The translations under genes were made by a program, and so were the position numbers. Positions 60,001-64,000 of a DNA stretch of 64,000 nucleotides are shown one piece after another. Source of the DNA: Atopsyche davidsoni. Taxonomy: Eukaryota > Arthropoda > Insecta > Trichoptera > Hydrobiosidae. The notes below the pieces were generated by a model. That model searched no databases. It worked only from the letters and a program-made list of their open reading frames with translations, and was not told where the DNA came from. Position 1 is the stretch's first letter. The number at the start of each line of letters is the position of its first letter. Location: positions 15,252,001-15,316,000 of the forward strand of contig JAILWY010000012.1 of assembly GCA_022113835.1 (NCBI GenBank), written 5' to 3'.

Positions 60001-60220
60001 TCACTTACAATCAATGCGGTTGTACAATAAATATCTTGATACTCCGAATATGGAATGAGAGTGCGTCTGTGCCCATTGGAGCCCCTTCTCCCTGTCCATG
60101 CACTGAATATAATGATTATAAACACGCCTACCTGTAATTAAAAGGCAGTTTTTATCGGCCGAGTCGGGGGGAGCTCCCCGTCCCTTGCACAGCTCGGATT
60201 GCAATACGAACACATTCATA
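60000..60220. promoter_or_regulatory. GC-richer island
   Basis: A short island (GGCCGAGTCGGGGGGAGC near 60,158) with two overlapping minus-strand frames in different phases. Candidate non-coding element. Confidence 0.3.
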
Positions 60221-61430
60221 TATTGCGATATTTATTACCGGTAAACATTAATTGCATTATTAAGGTACCACTACTTTATCCTCGTACAAAGTGCACTAAA
60301 AACAATACTCACTTAACGTCCAGCCAATGTTTATTTTATTTCCATATACACATTTATCCAAATACATATTTAAGACCTTTTATAATTTATTATCAAACGT
60401 GTATACCTACTTGATATTATTTTAAATTCATCACATATCATAAATATAATATCAATAATATAATTTGTGTCTTTTTTTACTTCAAAAGGTATTAAAACAA
60501 CGCATCAACTTTACATCCGGTCAATGCATATTTTATAACATAAATACGCATTTCATCTAATATAATATAGAGAAAATTAAAAGGAATCATTGTTACTACT
60601 TTATTGACAAAAGGATATGATTCAACCGACGATAATACAGTCATTTTGTTTCAATATAATTTATATTGATGAAATATTATTTTTAGATAAATAATTTATT
60701 TAATTTACGATTACATTAAAGGTTACGCACTTTATTTATGATAAGGCAAGGTTTAATATTTTATGAATATGTACTCTCAATCAAGTAAAGTTTGTTGCAA
60801 AATCAGCATGTTTGTAAAAGTGATCAAAATATACTAATAATATATTTATTATTCAAATTCTTATAATATTTAAATTAAAAACAAAACTGACGTGCTTTTA
60901 CTTATATTGAAACATTGCAAAAGCATAATGGTAAAAAAAATCAATTTTCGGTCTATTTGCCATGGAAAATGTTTCGAGTATAACAAACAAATGAAACATT
61001 AAATGCACAAATATATTTTTTTTTTATTAATGTGTGTTAAAATATAGTGCAACATTATAGGTGTTTATTTTCATATATTGATATATTTTCAAATAAAATA
61101 AAACTAATATATTTTGTCCTTCACTCATAATTATCAAGACACGAAACAAATCTTAAAAATATATTTCCACGGTAACTTTTGTTACATCCATTAGAATTTC
61201 AGCATATAAGATTATAAAACGTACCGACATTTATATTTGCAAAAAATTGTAAATATTCCATGGATAAAACAAAACTTACAAGAATTTAATGATGTGTTCA
61301 ATTGCTGACATTCTTCAGAGTCCCGCATAATTAAGTAAGTGCGACTAATAATGATCGTTGGATTCCGCACAATCCTTTCACAGATATAGATCTTTCGATA
61401 TTTTTTTTTATAAAAACCTGTCAATTAAGT
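60221..61430. other. AT-rich DNA without recognised genes
   Basis: Very AT-rich; short frames are low complexity. Nothing recognised. Confidence 0.6.
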
Positions 61431-61540
61431 AGTGTGATGGCGAGTAGATGCCAGGCACAGGCTGGGAATGAAATGCCTGGGCATCATTCCCATCCAGCGG
61501 TGGGATGGGACGGCATCAGCACCAGCTCTAAATATTTTTT
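61430..61540. other. GC-richer patch with internal duplication
   Basis: GCCTGGGCATCATTCCCATCC pairs in part with CAGGCTGGGAATGAAATGCC just upstream, and GGGATGGGACGGCATCAGC follows. This gives a small hairpin-forming GC-rich patch 120 bp before the ribozyme-like sequence. Its relation to it is unknown. Confidence 0.4.
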
Positions 61541-61657
61541 CAGCACTTCAGGGCTTGTACTTAAAATTTTACAAATTGTATGACATTGAATCTGCTACTA
61601 TAAGGCTAGTTGTAGACTTGTAGATATATTAAATTATTTTGACTATAAAAGTATTTG

Positions 61658-61751
61658 TTGATGTTCCCACTATTTATTATCTCTGCTTGAAGACGTCAAC
61701 ATACTATTGGCGAAACAAGTCGTTTCAAAGAATAAAAAGTGGAAACATCAG
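61658..61751 (+). ncRNA. Hammerhead-ribozyme-like sequence, Penelope type
   Basis: Predicted type I layout. A long stem I pairs about 61658-61686 with 61722-61751 (TGATGTTCCCACT against the complement TGATGTTTCCACT, then AT-rich pairs). The core is TTGAAGA (61687-61693) where CUGANGA is expected, stem II is GTCAA/TTGGC (61695-61699 with 61707-61711), GAAA lies at 61712-61715, stem III is a two-pair AC-AA-GT, and the cleavage-site triplet GTC ends at 61721. The tiny stem III and GAAAC-NN-GTC signature are known from hammerheads of Penelope-like elements. The core C is T, or an extra T is present, and one extra C separates the core from stem II, so cleavage activity is doubtful. No reverse transcriptase frame is adjacent. 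Confidence 0.55.
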
Positions 61752-62050
61752 TAAATATTCTTATAATAAAAATAAAACAGCGCAAAAACTCACTAACAAG
61801 TAGAAATACTCATTACGAAAATTACAGTGTAGTAAATATATACTCAAAAATATTGATAGTATAAATAATATAATAATCAAGCCATTGCTTTAAATATTTT
61901 ATTCGTGACTATTTCGCTGAATTTTAATATTTATAATATTTAATATAATTTAAATTTGGAATTTTTCTATTAATATAACAATTGGATATTTTGTTTGGTA
62001 TCCGAATCAACATGCAATAACGCGAAGTTGAATTCGTAAATTACAAATGT
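61752..62050. other. AT-rich spacer
   Basis: AT-rich DNA; nothing recognised. Confidence 0.6.
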
Positions 62051-62180
62051 TCTGGAATGACCCGGTACTGAAGGAGGTGATGAATGAGCGGTGCTGAAAC
62101 TTCTCACGCCCATCCCTCAGCGGCCTCGCCCGCGGGACGGAGGCTGCATGCCGATCTAGATCAAGCAGAGATGGAGTAAC
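62050..62180. promoter_or_regulatory. GC-rich island sharing a motif with 21.8 kb
   Basis: CGGTACTGAAGGAGGT at 62063 is an exact 16-bp match to 21830, followed 38 bp on by TTCTCACGCC (CTCTCACGCC at the other site). Then comes a GC-rich stretch (GGCCTCGCCCGCGGGACGG). Shared regulatory block or old repeat. Confidence 0.4.
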
Positions 62181-62690
62181 GATTAATAAATTCTGATTCT
62201 ATTACCGGGATGCAAGATGTGTGGCAAGAAACCGCTTCGAGATTAAATATTTCTCTGCTGTAATTAATTTTCAGAACCTTCCTACGTTTCTCCGTTCATT
62301 TTCTGACGTTTTTAATTATTAAAACATAAAATTTCGAACTAACTTGTCGTTTTAGTATTTTTTAATGAAGTTTGATGTTTATATTTGAAAAAGTAGGTTA
62401 ATTCATTGCACTGCATTTGATGCAAGATGCATGGCAATTGATTGCGAAATCCAAAAATTTTGCATCACTTGTTAAATTTATAATATTTCAATAAAATTTT
62501 TATCCTTGATGGACAAGAGATAAATAAATATTTTCTATTTGTTATTATTTGTATAAGGAAGTCATATTTGTAGAAAAAATAAAAGTTTAATTCGGTCTGC
62601 ATGCTCTCCCACTCCTTGTTAAATGACAACGATAAAAATCAAAAGCACGACTGTCTAATTTGCTTTATTCTATATCCTGTTAATCTTGTT
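62181..62690. other. AT-rich spacer
   Basis: AT-rich; GATGCAAGATG-type words occur at 62,210 and 62,420. No gene recognised. Confidence 0.55.
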
Positions 62691-62998
62691 AGGCTGCAAA
62701 AAGGTCCTACAAAGTAGGCTGTATGATGATGCACAGCTGTCGCGGGCAGGCCTGTCCTGCGGTGCATTTTCCCACAGGTCTTCGTTGCACTTGCCCCGAG
62801 GCACAAAAAGCGCACAAATGCGATGCACCGCGGGGACTTGCACTGCCAGCGTCGCGGGACAGATCCTCGAGAAGCCGGAACAAAGTGAGGCTTTTTTCTG
62901 AATCAACTCCAATGTGTCACCAGAACAATTTCCAAATGACAAAGAAGAAAAAAAACACGTTTTCAACCGATTTGCAGCGTGTTATGGATCTCGTATAA
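62690..62998. promoter_or_regulatory. GC-rich island
   Basis: Strong GC-rich block (GGGACTTGCACTGCCAGCG near 62,832), open in three overlapping phases on both strands. Cys/His-rich peptides on the plus strand do not form a recognisable zinc finger. Candidate conserved non-coding element. Confidence 0.35.
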
Positions 62999-64000
62999 TT
63001 GAACGATTTTTTATGGTCGATGGCTTTTATCTTGTCACTCATAATGATTTACTTTGATGTGAACAGCAGCAATGCGAATTGCTTAGTTTAAAAATAATTT
63101 TGATTTCATGCTCCATATTCACATTTAAAAAAATGCGTTACATGTTAGATAAATTAAACTAATAAATAAACCAAATCAATAAGAACAATTTATAATGTCA
63201 TATGTGCCTGAAAAAAATATCAAAAATACAATAAGATAGGTATCTTGGCACAATTTTTAGAAAAATCAAGGTATGGAAATTACAGTTTATTTTATTAATA
63301 AATCGTGCAGCATTCAAAATTAACATATTTTGACTTGTGTCATTATAGTGGTATAATATACTGCTTATGTATTTTTTGCATCATTGTGACATGTGTAAAC
63401 TTTATTTTATTTTCTATGTTTGACGTTCTTTATCGAAATCTACGCGTTGATATAAATAATGCATCTTTGCTTACACAGTGAAAATGTCTATATGTTCATT
63501 TTATCAATAAATCTCAAAAATATTATAATAATATAAAAACATAGTTTATACATCTGCTGGTGAAACTGATTTATTAAAAAAATGATAATAATAAAATAAT
63601 CTTCTCATGGGGTGATGCAAGTTTTCGTTTTGATATTTGTTATTAATTATATTATTTTATAGTTAAACAATGTACTACTTAATTACAAGTTTAAACGGTG
63701 GCATCTTCATACTGCAGTAATACATTAAAAAGTTGTTATTTTTAATTCATAAACATTTTATTCTGTCGAGGGAACAATAACGAGTTTCCAAAAGCCACGA
63801 TGACAATACACAACCTCATTGCCTTCCAGTCTTGAATAATACATGAATACACGATTATCCTCCTCTCATCCCGTGGAGGAGTTACTTTTGTTACAAAAAA
63901 ATAGACTTTCTGACGGCCCTATCATTTTTCCGCTTCGATTATCTAGCCATATTTTTATTGAAATAGTTGATATATTATGTTTTTACTGTATCACCTTGTT
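62999..64000. other. AT-rich DNA without recognised genes
   Basis: AT-rich to the end of the window; mixed patch at 63,760-63,930 (CTCTCATCCCGTGGAGGAG). No gene recognised. Confidence 0.6.

Overview
The window reads as nuclear DNA of an insect, with a lepidopteran-type genome the best guess but not proven. The reasons are the very AT-rich background, short (CCTAA)n = (TTAGG)n telomere-type DNA, Penelope-like, RTE-like, Helitron-like and hAT-type elements, a tRNA-derived SINE, and no bacterial-style gene packing. I find no convincing host protein-coding gene. The open frames are short and lie in AT-rich noise, in GC-richer islands, or in transposons. It looks like a gene desert, a very long intron, or the flank of a developmentally regulated locus.

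Three layers can be read. (1) An AT-rich background that is mostly featureless. (2) An archipelago of about 30 GC-richer islands, usually 150-500 bp, spaced a few kb apart (for example 3.2-3.6, 7.4-7.7, 8.5-8.9, 11.2-11.8, 34.2-34.6, 37.4-37.8, 47.2-47.4, 52.4-52.8 and 62.7-63.0 kb). Most have no sustained coding frame and are best treated as candidate conserved non-coding or regulatory elements. (3) Mobile and repeated DNA.

The most striking object is a satellite array at about 23.8-27.97 kb. It is built of ~179-bp monomers that are nearly identical in the middle and decay toward the right edge. It is split by a 2.19-kb hAT-like DNA transposon (24,648-26,841) with 14-bp perfect inverted ends and an exact 8-bp target duplication. 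The transposase reading frame is broken by several stops, frameshifts and an internal junction.

A second theme is a family of foldback elements (about 7.95-8.23, 9.36-9.53 and 13.31-13.53 kb, with a truncated piece at 29.68 kb). Their perfect arms carry a GGCGAAAC-NN-GTC signature and their apparent target duplications vary from 11 to 13 bp. I interpret them as terminal repeats of Penelope-like elements with degenerate hammerhead ribozymes. A separate, much more complete hammerhead-like fold lies at 61,658-61,751.

Other repeats are a tRNA-Thr(UGU)-derived SINE in three places, one a head-to-head inverted pair with 58-bp arms (13.53-13.79 kb), with the others at 46.7 and 57.1 kb; a decayed 3' end of an RTE-like LINE (43.17-43.66 kb) plus four short 3'-end fragments of similar sequence, all on the opposite strand; a 556-bp non-autonomous hAT element with an 8-bp duplication (34,916-35,471); a second possible hAT relic (38.63 kb); a Helitron-like element (6.07 kb); a 122-bp foldback (2.76 kb); and a short (CCTAA)n tract (19.42 kb).
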